In this document: positions 1 through 7,685 of the stretch, piece by piece
Layout of the letters: every line of letters begins with the position of its first letter
How positions within the stretch are numbered: the stretch's first letter is position 1
NCBI GenBank assembly: GCA_024233835.1
Contig: JACKPC010000005.1
Location: forward strand, 398,702-462,701
DNA: 64,000 nt
Source of the DNA: Leptospiraceae bacterium
GTDB taxonomy: Bacteria; Spirochaetota; Leptospiria; Leptospirales; Leptospiraceae
Direction of reading: 5' to 3'
Notes under the pieces: model-generated
Told to the model about the DNA's origin: nothing
The model's database searches: none
The model's input: only the letters and a program-made list of their open reading frames with translations
Program-made: the position numbers and the translations under genes

Positions 1-332
1 TGGCCGAGAGGAATCTTCGCTTCAATCCTCTGTCTGAGCTGAGATAAGGACTCAGGTAAATCAAAGGCCTTCAAATTGGTTTTGAGAGCTGCCATTCCAC
101 AGCCTATATCCACACCTACAGCAGCCGGGCTTATCGCATCTTTCATGGCAATTACAGAACCAACAGTTGCACCTTTTCCGTAATGCACATCGGGCATAAC
201 TGCCACATGATGAAAAACCCAGGGTAAAGCAGAAATATTTTTTAACTGCTGTAAAGCTTCTGACTCTACTTCTTCTGCTCTCGTCCAGAGTTTAATGGGA
301 ACATTCACACCTTTTACTTCAGAAATACACAT
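1..332 (-). CDS. rtcB: RNA 3'-phosphate ligase RtcB, N-terminal part (runs off the window)
   Basis: The minus-strand reading from an ATG at 332 stays open to base 1 and gives about 110 residues. It holds the RtcB signatures MPDVHYGKG and VGVDIGCGM; the cysteine and the DVH aspartate of these motifs belong to the Mn/GTP site in the family. RtcB joins 2',3'-cyclic phosphate or 3'-phosphate RNA ends to 5'-OH ends in tRNA and RNA repair. The rest of the gene lies left of the window. No rtcA or rtcR partner is visible. The family assignment is firm; the physiological role here is not shown by the sequence. Confidence 0.9.
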   Translation of the reverse strand, partial: MCISEVKGVNVPIKLWTRAEEVESEALQQLKNISALPWVFHHVAVMPDVHYGKGATVGSVIAMKDAISPAAVGVDIGCGMAALKTNLKAFDLPESLSQLRQRIEAKIPLG

Positions 333-424
333 AACATTTACCCATACTATTAGAGAATTTTAAATCATAATGGAAGCCTGTCAATCACAATTCTACTTAC
401 GATAAAAAAGCAATTTTTAAGTAA

Positions 425-1612
425 TTACAATATCTCTTTTAACTTCTTTTTTAAGAAAACAGGAGAGATGTATTCTTGCTCCAGGCGATCTCTATTATCG
501 AGGTAAGATAAATACTGCAAGATTTCTACTTCCTCAGTAGTTAAGTTTTTCGGAATATACTCTTTTTTTTGCCTGCTCTTATCTTCACTGTAATAATTCG
601 GGAAACTATGAAAGGTTTCTGTATCCATACAAATAGACTCTATAGAAGGAATAGCTTCACGAAAAGCAGATAAAATAGAAAAGCCGGCTCTATCTATATC
701 TCCCCAGTAATAGACTTTCAAATTTTGTAAAAATGTAAGGTTCCTAATACGTTTTGCATGTAAATACCCATTTCCAAAAATACAAATAGAAGCCGGGAAA
801 TCAGGAAAACTTAAGAAACTGGCAATGTTTTCTATAATGAATACTCTGGAAAAGTCAGGAGTATAATTTTCCAATTCTTCTATAGAAAAAGATCTATCCT
901 GCAAGCTTTCACCAAATAATTTTCGTGCAATAATAGATTCTAATCTCCTTATACGAATAAGCGGATGCGGATTTAAAAAACCAAATCGAAGATAAAAATC
1001 CTCTTCTTCTATATGTCTATACTTTTCCAATATACAATCAAATAAGCTATAAAACAAAGCTTTTCTTGTTTCTATAAACTTTGTGTGAATATCAGGTATC
1101 TGCATTTCTCGAATATTCTTATTTCCTAAATTACTAACATTTTCTTTTACGAAAGAACAAATAGATAAAATTTCATCCCAATCCATTGAATGCTTCTTCA
1201 GCTCTTTCCAATGTTGCACAAGCCAGAATTGTAATTCAGGAAAGCTTGAACCTGTTTTTTGGATCAAGTTTATAAGCTGCGTATATTCATCCTGCTTTTC
1301 TATCAGTTTAAGCAAATCCTCTTTGGTATCGAAAAAAATTCCAACAGGCCTCTCCCAGATTCCTGAAGACTTGGATTTTTCACGCTTCCATTCAACCCGG
1401 TAACCAAAATCCTTTTCTTCCCCGGAATTTTCCCTGATTTCAAGAAGAATCTTCTCAACCTGAGCGAAATTTTCTTTCCGCTTTTTGGAGGTAATCGGAC
1501 TAAAACGAAGCCGAAGCGGAAACAGGTTCTCTCCCGAAAAATAAGTCGGGAAAAGTTTTGTTTCATATAACCTTAGAGCTTTTTTCTGAATGTTGTTAAA
1601 TGATAGATCCAT
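425..1612 (-). CDS. JetD-like protein (DUF3322 + DUF2220 architecture), solitary
   Basis: The 395-residue protein has the layout of Wadjet JetD: an N-terminal DUF3322-like half and a C-terminal Toprim-like half related to topoisomerase VI subunit A. Visible residues are Glu261 in VFIIENIASF and Asp305/Asp307 in YYWGDIDRAGF, the positions expected for the metal-binding E...DxD triad. In Wadjet systems JetD is the nuclease that cuts plasmid DNA after loop extrusion by the JetABC SMC complex. No jetA, jetB or jetC lies on either side: rtcB is downstream and an Rpn nuclease gene upstream. It is therefore either an orphan remnant, a stand-alone nuclease, or works with JetABC encoded elsewhere. Family call fairly sure, function open. 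Confidence 0.75.
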   Translation of the reverse strand: MDLSFNNIQKKALRLYETKLFPTYFSGENLFPLRLRFSPITSKKRKENFAQVEKILLEIRENSGEEKDFGYRVEWKREKSKSSGIWERPVGIFFDTKEDLLKLIEKQDEYTQLINLIQKTGSSFPELQFWLVQHWKELKKHSMDWDEILSICSFVKENVSNLGNKNIREMQIPDIHTKFIETRKALFYSLFDCILEKYRHIEEEDFYLRFGFLNPHPLIRIRRLESIIARKLFGESLQDRSFSIEELENYTPDFSRVFIIENIASFLSFPDFPASICIFGNGYLHAKRIRNLTFLQNLKVYYWGDIDRAGFSILSAFREAIPSIESICMDTETFHSFPNYYSEDKSRQKKEYIPKNLTTEEVEILQYLSYLDNRDRLEQEYISPVFLKKKLKEIL

Positions 1613-1631
1613 AAAATAACGAGTAAGTAAC

Positions 1632-1654
1632 CCGGCCCTGGAGAACCGGTTCGG
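1632..1654. repeat. CCGG-type dispersed palindromic repeat, copy 1
   Basis: Short GC-rich hairpin of the form CCGG-CCCTGGAGAA-CCGG in the gap between the JetD-like and Rpn genes. The same core recurs near 2833, 4939, 49555, 56097 and 58124, always in gaps of the toxin and Rpn regions and not inside the prophage. Confidence 0.6.
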
Positions 1655-1694
1655 AAAAAAAATACTTAAACTGATTTAGTTCTTTTCAATACTC

Positions 1695-2765
1695 TTATAA
1701 TCTCTCCAGCTCTTCTGGAGGTAAACCTGTTTTCTTACTCACTTCGGCTATCGGTAGGCCGGCAGACAAAAGGGTTCCGGCCAGTTCCAGAATCAGACAA
1801 TTCTTCTCCTTCAGAGCCTTATCCTTTTCTTCCAATACCTTTTTATTTTCTTCCAATACCTTTTTGTTTTCTTCCAATACCTTTTTGTTTTCTTCCAATA
1901 TACCGCTGAGAAAAGCAATTGAATTGTCACGGTCTATTAGAGCTTTGATATATTCATCTTCCGCATACATCTTTTCTTCCATATCCGGGTTCTCAGATGC
2001 GGCTGCCTGCAAACGATGAATAACACGGTCAAAATGGCCAGGAAAAAATTTTCGGGTCAGGCGAAGCCGGTGTTCGTTCTCGTCTTCACGAGATGCCTGA
2101 TCGAATATCCTGAGCAGGGTATAGAGCTTTTTCTTGTATTCATCATTTGCATAGTCTTCTTCTTTGATACTCTGCAAATTAGGAACCTGCACCACCCAGA
2201 TATCATAGATCAGATTATCTATGAACTCATTCTGCCTCTGCAAATTTTTGTTCTTGAACACTCCTACCTTATCATGCTTCGTACGGATTAAGAGATCGTT
2301 TATTTCGTTTTCAATCCGAAAGTTCAATATAAAGATAGGAACAAGACGAATGGGGCTTTCGATTTCCCTTATCGCCTGGGTTCCCGGATCTACGATTTCC
2401 TGCTTTTGTTTCTTCTGGAAGTTTTTACTGATGTAACGCTTAAAACGAAAAATCTCATTGGGCTTACTCGCTTTCTGCAATTCTATCATAACAAGTTCTT
2501 CCTTGCCGTTCGGAAGCTCAATTTTCGCAGAAAAGTCGAGATGAAAAAGTCGTATGTCATCGTTGGTTTTCGGGTCTTTTAAAGGAATAGCCGAACCCTC
2601 TTTTTTCTCGGTCTTCGACTGGGTTTCGGGCTTTATACTGATGATTTTCTCGTTTATGAGAGTGGAAAGAATGATTTTCGCACTTTCCTCGTCCTCCATG
2701 AGGTAGCGAAATACTACGTCGTAGATGGGGTTGGGAATTATAATGTATTCATCATCAGCGGCCAT
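1695..2765 (-). CDS. Rpn / PD-(D/E)XK nuclease family 'transposase' protein
   Basis: 356 residues. The N-terminal segment (NPIYDVVFRYLMEDEESAK) and the later FHLDFSAKIEL...LVMIELQKAS fit the PDDEXK_2 / Rpn recombination-promoting nuclease family, in which the acidic D and E-x-Q/K positions form the metal-dependent nuclease site. These proteins were named as transposases but act as DNA nucleases that stimulate RecA-independent recombination. The C-terminal third is a coiled coil made of near-identical 7-residue blocks (EENKKVL), ending in a conserved helical tail (GLPIAEVSKKTGLPPEELERL spread over the last 20-odd residues). A second, distant relative lies at 55056. Family call good; target unknown. 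Confidence 0.75.
   Translation of the reverse strand: MAADDEYIIIPNPIYDVVFRYLMEDEESAKIILSTLINEKIISIKPETQSKTEKKEGSAIPLKDPKTNDDIRLFHLDFSAKIELPNGKEELVMIELQKASKPNEIFRFKRYISKNFQKKQKQEIVDPGTQAIREIESPIRLVPIFILNFRIENEINDLLIRTKHDKVGVFKNKNLQRQNEFIDNLIYDIWVVQVPNLQSIKEEDYANDEYKKKLYTLLRIFDQASREDENEHRLRLTRKFFPGHFDRVIHRLQAAASENPDMEEKMYAEDEYIKALIDRDNSIAFLSGILEENKKVLEENKKVLEENKKVLEEKDKALKEKNCLILELAGTLLSAGLPIAEVSKKTGLPPEELERL
1829..1900 (-). repeat. 21-bp tandem repeats coding for the Rpn coiled coil
   Basis: Four starts of CTTCCAATA at 1829, 1850, 1871 and 1892 give a 21-bp period inside the Rpn gene. Each unit encodes one seven-residue heptad (EENKKVL), so unit gain or loss would keep the frame and change coiled-coil length. 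Confidence 0.85.
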
Positions 2766-2832
2766 TTTTCTCTCCGGAGACTATACTTAAGCACAAAAGA
2801 CCGTCTGTCAAGAGAAAATATATGCCCAACAA

Positions 2833-2867
2833 CCCGGCCTATTTCCGACCCTGGAGAGCCGGTCGGC
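2833..2867. repeat. CCGG-type dispersed palindromic repeat, copy 2
   Basis: Diverged copy of the CCGG hairpin upstream of the Rpn gene, with the core GACCCTGGAGAGCCGGTC, which folds on itself. Confidence 0.5.
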
Positions 2868-2901
2868 TGTCTTCCTACGGGAGGAAGTTTAGAATCCTAT
2901 T

Positions 2902-3404
2902 TTAAGAGAGTTCTAAATGTAGATAAGACTTGCCATCCATATCTCTCCAGCCTGTTTTAGAAAGTTCTAAAGCTTTCTTCTTAAGCCATGTTTCTGCTGT
3001 TCCGGTAGCGATAAGATAATCATGGTCGTTAAAACAAATTAAAAATTCTAATTTTTCATTTGTTAGGTAGAAATCATCAATATATGATTCTTCTAAAAAT
3101 CTAACAATAGATTGCTCTTCAGGAAATATATAAATATTCGGATCATCTGATTTTTCAAAAAAATGATAGTTTCTTTTCCTTCTAAGAAATCATCCAACCA
3201 TGCCCAGGCTTTAGAATCACGCACAGAAAAGATTTCATCAATATTTTTAAAATGTTCCCACAAATATCGATGCTTATTTCCTTCAAAGTAAGAATTTATA
3301 ATCTTTTCTCTGAAAAAGATAGATTGAAGCTGTGTCATATCCTCCATTCGATAACCGGTGGATTTTAATGCATCAACTAGTATTTCCTTCATTGAATTAA
3401 TCAT
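2902..3404 (-). pseudogene. Frameshifted copy of the cassette immunity-like gene
   Basis: Nearly identical in DNA to the intact 167-codon gene at 56176-56679 and related to 47603-48109. The reading frame from the ATG at 3404 breaks near 3165, where a run of seven A replaces eight A in the intact copy; the C-terminal half then continues in another frame to the TAA at 2902. The protein would otherwise end in the shared tail LSKTGWRDMDGKSYLHLELS. A one-base change in a homopolymer could also be a slippage (phase) switch or a read error. It follows a decayed toxin gene, as in the intact cassettes. Confidence 0.8.
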
Positions 3405-3846
3405 TTACTTCTCTAAAAAAAGGAACACAATCTAAGAATATATGACCCCTTTGTTTACTACCTTTTTCCCTTTTGTTTTATAGCCTATGTGAAAAACATC
3501 CGGGCCATTATATTTATGGGGAGCATCAATACTTACTTCTGTCCCAAAAGGACCTTTCCACTCTACAACAAATGTCTTCCCATTAATATCTTTCGCCCAT
3601 TCTTTTGCCTGAAAAGACTCAACAGGCACACCTGTTTTTTTCAAATGCCAGCTTTAAAGCTTCTACAAATGGAACATCGGTTCCACGCAGGATTATAGAA
3701 ATCTTTTTATATTCAGATTTACTTTTATTTGAATGCCTGTATGTCTTTATAGTTAAGTAAGTAGATGCTAATATTCAGTAAGACATAAAGTCCTAATAGG
3801 ATAAAGGTATATTGGATAGTTTTTTTAGCAAAGTCTTCTTTTTGGA
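3397..3846 (-). pseudogene. Chimeric remnant: membrane-protein fragment fused to toxin fragments
   Basis: Read on the minus strand, 3846 to about 3727 matches codons near 31-75 of the membrane protein genes at 57430 and 48861. It then switches at a TGTCTTTAT microhomology into the 5' part of the Ntox47-like toxin gene (as in 56672-57340). That part has lost roughly 270 bp internally: the sequence jumps from the transmembrane region straight to the segment before GVPVESFQAKEW. The toxin end is also frameshifted in a T run just after KTKGKK. The result is a decayed third copy of the cassette found intact at 47603-50241 and 56176-58810. Confidence 0.8.
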
Positions 3847-3849
3847 TTA

Positions 3850-4482
3850 TTATATTTTAGCTATTTTATTTATATAGCTTAGGTTAGAATTCACTTCCAT
3901 ATCTATACTTAACTCTAATGCTTCAAAGGTATATTTCCCAATCCCCTTTCCTTTTCCTTTTCCTTCAAAAAGACGATTAATAGTTTTATTTCTAATAAAT
4001 CCATTATTGGAATAAAGATTCGTAGACTGGAATATATTCATTTCCCGGTAAGATAAGAATGAATTGAGCTTAAATATTTTAAGTATTTCCATGTAATCAG
4101 ATACAAGGTCAATCGAATTAAATACCAATATCCTTGTTATTTTTTTGCTTTTTGAATAATTTATTATATTTTGAATTGATGATAGTGTATGTATTATCTT
4201 AAAATGATACATACCATTGATCAATGAGTGCAAACGCTCAAATCGGCATTTATACTTGTTATGAAAATTGTCTGTTATGTCTTCTGGATAAATGCAGGGA
4301 TACGTATTTATAAAATTTTTTGCAATTTTTATATGATAAGTATAAAATCGTTTTGTTGGAGAATTGATAGCATTTATCTCATCCTCCTTGATAGATGCAC
4401 AATAGGAATCTATGTCTAAGTCCCGGTTTAATTCCTGCAAGAAAATTACAATTTTTCCTTCTATTTCTGAAAGTAGTTCCAT
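3850..4482 (-). CDS. Hypothetical protein, 210 aa
   Basis: No family recognised. It is rich in Ile, Asn, Lys and Tyr, without a signal peptide or clear transmembrane segment; a KGKGKGIGK stretch lies near residue 175. It starts 3 bases after the stop of the 120-aa gene upstream, so the two are probably co-transcribed, and the pair interrupts what was once the membrane-protein gene of the decayed cassette. By position the pair could be another toxin/immunity-like module, but nothing in the sequence shows an activity. A+T content is higher than in the neighbours. Confidence 0.5.
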   Translation of the reverse strand: MELLSEIEGKIVIFLQELNRDLDIDSYCASIKEDEINAINSPTKRFYTYHIKIAKNFINTYPCIYPEDITDNFHNKYKCRFERLHSLINGMYHFKIIHTLSSIQNIINYSKSKKITRILVFNSIDLVSDYMEILKIFKLNSFLSYREMNIFQSTNLYSNNGFIRNKTINRLFEGKGKGKGIGKYTFEALELSIDMEVNSNLSYINKIAKI

Positions 4483-4485
4483 TCG

Positions 4486-4848
4486 TCACTTCTTGAATAT
4501 TGAAATAATCATATGTATTATAGACTTTGAAAATACAGATTTATCTTTATACTCCTGGAATTCATTTTTAACCTCTTTAAATCCATTAGAAGCTATATTA
4601 ATATCATCAGGACTTTGTGATTTATCAACTCTCCATGTCTCTCCTAAACCAACTCCTTTATACACTTCCAAATGAACACTGGAATAATTAATGTTTTCTG
4701 AATCTTTCACTTTTCTGTCTAAAGTATCTGTCATTTCTTTATTTGTTTTAGAAAACCTTCTCCTAACTTTTTTATAGATTTCCTCTTCCTTTGCTTTATC
4801 CGTCAGATAATCATCTCTATTAAACAGTTCCACAGAATTCTCCTTCAA
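4486..4848 (-). CDS. Hypothetical protein, 120 aa
   Basis: No family recognised. The start is charged and probably helical (NRDDYLTDKAKEEEIYKKVR); the middle has VHLEVYKGVGLGETWRV, which may be beta structure, and the end is basic. There is no signal peptide. It is followed after 3 bases by the 210-aa gene, suggesting an operon. It sits where the membrane-protein gene begins in the intact cassettes, so the pair was inserted or recombined here. Confidence 0.5.
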   Translation of the reverse strand: MKENSVELFNRDDYLTDKAKEEEIYKKVRRRFSKTNKEMTDTLDRKVKDSENINYSSVHLEVYKGVGLGETWRVDKSQSPDDINIASNGFKEVKNEFQEYKDKSVFSKSIIHMIISIFKK

Positions 4849-4938
4849 TGCTTAATATATGATTTCAGATTTACTTCTTTTCAAAAAAATGTCCAGCTTT
4901 TTTTATTTATTTTATTTTCCTTTCTTTCCCGGTCTAAT

Positions 4939-4987
4939 CCCGGCCAATTTGACCGGCCCTGAAGGACCGGTCTGAGGTCGGTCTGAT
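4939..4987. repeat. CCGG-type dispersed palindromic repeat, copy 3
   Basis: GACCGGCCCTGAAGGACCGG with flanks CCCGGCCAATTT and TCTGAGGTCGG, directly after the MORN stop codon. Near-identical to the copies at 49555 and 58124, which sit at the same place downstream of the other two MORN genes; it could act as a hairpin terminator or a REP-like element. Confidence 0.7.
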
Positions 4988-4990
4988 GGC

Positions 4991-5614
4991 TTATCCATTA
5001 TCCTTTGAAAACTGTCCTTCTCTCCACTTGCCTTGAAAGATTAACTTCCCTGTCTTATCTTTCAATATTCCCTCCCCGTGACGCTTGCCATCTTTCCATT
5101 CCCCGATATACTTGCTGCCGTCATCGTAAATGTAGATTCCTTCTCCTTCGTAGATAGTCCCGTTTTTATAGATTCCCTTCATTTCCCTGCCTCCGGGCAG
5201 GGTAACAATTCCCTCACCCTCCGGTTCTCCGTTTTTCCACATACCTGTGTAGCGGGTTTGGTCATTCCAGGTGTAGATGCCCTTTCCCCATTTCTTATCT
5301 TTATGAAAGAAGCCGCTGTAGGTTTCCCCGCCGGGGTAGCTGTAGGTGCCGAAGCCCTGCTTTTTTCCTTTGTGCCAGCTACCTTCGTAGCGATTGCCCT
5401 TAGCATCGGCAAACGTACCAAATCCGTGCTGTAGCCCGTCTTTGAATTCACCTGTATAGCGAAGTCCTTTCGTGAATTCTAAAATTCCCCTGCCGTTCTT
5501 GCAGTCACCCTGCACGCAGTTCCCTTTCGGGTTTTGCAATACTACCGCAAGGATAAATATGGCTCCCGACAGAAGGGATAATATAAGAATTATCTTATGG
5601 AAACGTTTTTTCAT
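4991..5614 (-). CDS. MORN-repeat protein, secreted or anchored (copy 1)
   Basis: 207 residues. An N-terminal hydrophobic segment (IILILSLLSGAIFILAVVL, residues 8-26) is a signal anchor or signal peptide. It is followed by seven or so MORN repeats of the form YxGEFKDGxxHGxGxF, for example RYEGSWHKGKKQGFGTYSYP and YIGEWKDGKRHGEGIL. MORN repeats form extended beta hairpins that bind lipid or protein. Two paralogues at 49618 and 58187 are more than 90 per cent identical by eye, each heading a toxin cassette; here the rest of the cassette is decayed. The role in the cassette is unknown. Confidence 0.85.
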   Translation of the reverse strand: MKKRFHKIILILSLLSGAIFILAVVLQNPKGNCVQGDCKNGRGILEFTKGLRYTGEFKDGLQHGFGTFADAKGNRYEGSWHKGKKQGFGTYSYPGGETYSGFFHKDKKWGKGIYTWNDQTRYTGMWKNGEPEGEGIVTLPGGREMKGIYKNGTIYEGEGIYIYDDGSKYIGEWKDGKRHGEGILKDKTGKLIFQGKWREGQFSKDNG

Positions 5615-5645
5615 GTTTTATATTTTCCCCGAGCCGGATAAATTT

Positions 5646-5768
5646 TCACACTGCCTTTGACCGATGGTTTAAACCACCGGTCAGGAGAACAGTCCATTAC
5701 CTAAAAATAATCTCCCCATTCCCAGAAGAAAAATATCTTACGGAGGATATTACGGTTTTGGATTTCTT
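5646..5768 (-). repeat. Toxin-cassette boundary unit (R), truncated copy
   Basis: Matches the boundary units at 52370, 60573 and 62703: the end of an immunity gene coding for ILRKIFFFWEWGDYF, then GGTAATGGACTG and the start of the HINT-fragment segment. The unit breaks off at about 5646, so the toxin that followed here is gone and the MORN gene begins instead. Confidence 0.75.
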
Positions 5769-5797
5769 CCTCTCTATCTTTCACTTTTTTTTCTTCC
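5701..5797 (-). pseudogene. 3' part of the immunity-like gene split by the prophage
   Basis: The last 97 bases of a host gene whose first part is at 46612-47081. Joining the two after dropping one 6-bp duplication gives an open reading through ...QTEKVLEEKKVKDREEEIQ and on to the tail ILRKIFFFWEWGDYF and a TAG stop, the same ending as the genes at 58940, 60820 and 62951. A short ATG-initiated frame beginning inside the prophage end (5826) also reads into this tail but is probably fortuitous. Confidence 0.9.
5792..5797. repeat. Target-site duplication, left side (TCTTCC)
   Basis: TCTTCC abuts the TGTATAAAC terminus of the prophage and is repeated exactly at 46612-46617 after the other terminus. 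Mu makes 5-bp duplications; 6 bp are identical here, so the true duplication is 5 or 6 bp. Confidence 0.9.
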
Positions 5798-5845
5798 TGT
5801 ATAAACCAGCAATAATTTTCGGCCATAACAGAATTAACCAAACTG
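5798..5845 (+). repeat. Prophage terminal inverted repeat, fibre (attR-like) end
   Basis: Starts TGTATAAACCAGCAATAATT and matches the other end, read on the opposite strand, over about 48 bases with a handful of differences and one gap; CCATAACAGAATTAA is shared exactly. It presumably carries the outer MuA binding sites. The remaining 100 bases to the fibre gene stop show no further feature. Confidence 0.9.
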
Positions 5846-5945
5846 CAATTTTACCCAATTTTCATTGTAATTAAAGCGTTTTTTGTTACTACATTACCTG
5901 CTATTTTTCCTTTATTACCAAGCCTGCGAAGTATCAAAGCTTCTC

Positions 5946-7049
5946 CTAATTGTGCGAGATAAATATCAAACACCTACACCAATATCCTCCTAGGACAGTG
6001 CATTCAGCTTCAACCCTATCTGGAAAAAATCTGACATATAAGTTCCCGCCTTGCAATAACCCATTAACATACCCTTTACTAAAAATGTGGTCGTTATTGT
6101 TTGCAATATAGTATCCAGTTACATCCATTGCGAATACAATACCACCTGTAATGTGGTGATTTTGTGGGGGATAGTATATGTTGTCTGGAAGGCCCTCAGC
6201 CCAACTCCATAACTCACTTGATTTCCCGGCTTCAAAGGCATGAGTATGTCCAGAATCAGCCTTCCCGTTGATAGCATTTTGCAAACTCACATCAGCCTGG
6301 CTGCGAGCCTGGGCTTCTGAGGTGATGGCATTTTGTAAACTCGTATCAGCCTGGCTGCGAGTCTGTGCTTCGGAGGTGATTGCATTTTGCAGGTTTGTAT
6401 CGGCCTGGCTACGTGTTTGTGCTTCGGAGGTAATTGCATTTTGCAGGCTATTCTGTGCATTGGTTCTGGCAGTTTCTTCCGCTTCCAGTTGGGCATCAAT
6501 ACGATTCAAAACAGCTACTAAATCCAATGCCTCTTTGGGAATTGCCGATTGAATACGGCTTCGGATGAGTTGTAAATCTCCCAGTCTATTTTTGAATTTT
6601 CTGGCATCCGTTATAGTGCAATTACTACCCAATCGGCTGATTCCGGCTATGGCTATATCGCCTGTAGACAAACTATCTGTGAATAAAAGTTCATAGGAGT
6701 TTTCCCGTCGTTTCACTGCATACCCACTGGAATCTACTTTCGATGGGTCAACCACTTCATTGAATTTATGCCGTAAAACTAAAATAGTATCTGTATTTTC
6801 CGGAGCATTCAGTTGTATTTCCGGACTCTCAATTCGCTGGCCATATTCATTGTAGGCAAGAATTCCAGTGATCTGAATAAAACCACTAAACTCGTCTAAT
6901 ATGGAAACTTCCCCTCCATACACAATTCCGTGAGCGAAATTTTCAGTATCTCGATTTCTTATTTCCTCGGAAATCGAATTTTGCTCATACTGGTAATCTT
7001 CCTGATAAACTCTTTTTCCGTTAGCCGGCCAAATAACTCCCTTTAACAT
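5946..7049 (-). CDS. Tail fibre protein
   Basis: 367 residues, last structural gene before the phage end. The N-terminal third resembles proteins that attach the fibre to the baseplate. The middle contains four 18-residue repeats of the kind AQTRSQADTNLQNAITSE, a trimeric coiled-coil shaft, and the C-terminal part (from HTHAFEAGKSSELWSWAEG) is a likely receptor-binding tip. It follows the gpI-like gene by 9 bases. The assignment rests on position and repeat character rather than on a recognised tip domain. Confidence 0.75.
   Translation of the reverse strand: MLKGVIWPANGKRVYQEDYQYEQNSISEEIRNRDTENFAHGIVYGGEVSILDEFSGFIQITGILAYNEYGQRIESPEIQLNAPENTDTILVLRHKFNEVVDPSKVDSSGYAVKRRENSYELLFTDSLSTGDIAIAGISRLGSNCTITDARKFKNRLGDLQLIRSRIQSAIPKEALDLVAVLNRIDAQLEAEETARTNAQNSLQNAITSEAQTRSQADTNLQNAITSEAQTRSQADTSLQNAITSEAQARSQADVSLQNAINGKADSGHTHAFEAGKSSELWSWAEGLPDNIYYPPQNHHITGGIVFAMDVTGYYIANNNDHIFSKGYVNGLLQGGNLYVRFFPDRVEAECTVLGGYWCRCLIFISHN
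6274..6489 (-). repeat. 54-bp tandem repeats in the fibre gene
   Basis: Units begin at 6274, 6328, 6382 and 6436 (GCATTTTG...), three well conserved and the fourth partial. They encode the 18-residue shaft repeats, and 54 bp keeps the frame, so the shaft could change length by recombination. Confidence 0.9.
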
Positions 7050-7058
7050 ATCAAACCT

Positions 7059-7685
7059 CTAATAAACTCTATAATATTGTTTTTCTCCAAACGGGCCCGC
7101 ATCCAGTCTGGGTTCATAAATATCTGTCGGTTCTTCTGATACCTCCCAGACCTCCGGATAATTTCCCCCTATAGTAATTGTGTCAATCGCACGCTTTAAG
7201 AGTTCACGTTTAACCGTAGTTGTCTTTGGAATATATATTCTATACGCATGATGTGCATAGTCCCGTGTGGCAATAGTTGAACCCATAATCCAGTTATCAT
7301 AATTGTTATAAACCTCTAAAACCTCTACCTCCTCACTGCCACATTCCAGAATACTAATGCAGATAGAGCGAACATTGGCAATCGTTCCAGGCTTTCGTCT
7401 GTATGATAATGTAAATCGAATCCTGTCTTTATAGGCTGTATCTGATTCCTCTACTAAGCGAGAAATTCTATAGCGAGCTCCCCACAAATCCAGTCCCCTG
7501 CCGGAGGATGTATCAAAAAACAGGTTGGATAATAACCAGCTAATTTTCTCATTTCGGCTTTTGATAACTTCTAAAAACGCGGATAAAGCTCTATACCATA
7601 TCCCGTCTTGTCCGGTTTCCCGGATGCGTTTTCTCTGATTTAACCATACTAAAGAATCAAAATCAAATAATTGCATATTCTTCAC
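7059..7685 (-). CDS. Phage tail protein I-like (Mu gp48 / DUF2313 position)
   Basis: 208 residues. It lies directly downstream of the gpJ-like gene (overlap 4 bases) and upstream of the fibre gene, the place of gpI/gp48 in Mu and P2. The first half (WLLSNLFFDTSSGRGLDLWG) is a typical feature of the baseplate wedge family: the GLDLWGARY segment, then DTAYKDRIRFTL and a GTIANVRSICISI region. Such proteins form the outer baseplate wedge with gpJ. Confidence 0.75.
   Translation of the reverse strand: MKNMQLFDFDSLVWLNQRKRIRETGQDGIWYRALSAFLEVIKSRNEKISWLLSNLFFDTSSGRGLDLWGARYRISRLVEESDTAYKDRIRFTLSYRRKPGTIANVRSICISILECGSEEVEVLEVYNNYDNWIMGSTIATRDYAHHAYRIYIPKTTTVKRELLKRAIDTITIGGNYPEVWEVSEEPTDIYEPRLDAGPFGEKQYYRVY

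Noticed and set aside
1303..1566. 87-residue reading within the JetD-like gene
   Set aside because: Lies fully inside the gene in another frame and has no ribosome site or family features.
425..2765. A complete Wadjet system
   Set aside because: Only a JetD-like gene is present; neighbours are RtcB and Rpn.
5078..5434. Long antisense readings across the MORN genes (also near 49705 and 58375)
   Set aside because: MORN repeats have a biased composition that leaves the other frames open; the readings follow the repeat and look like no protein.
5701..5826. 41-residue gene MAENYCWF... across the prophage end
   Set aside because: Its first part lies in the phage terminal repeat and the rest is the 3' end of the split host gene; it is a chance fusion.
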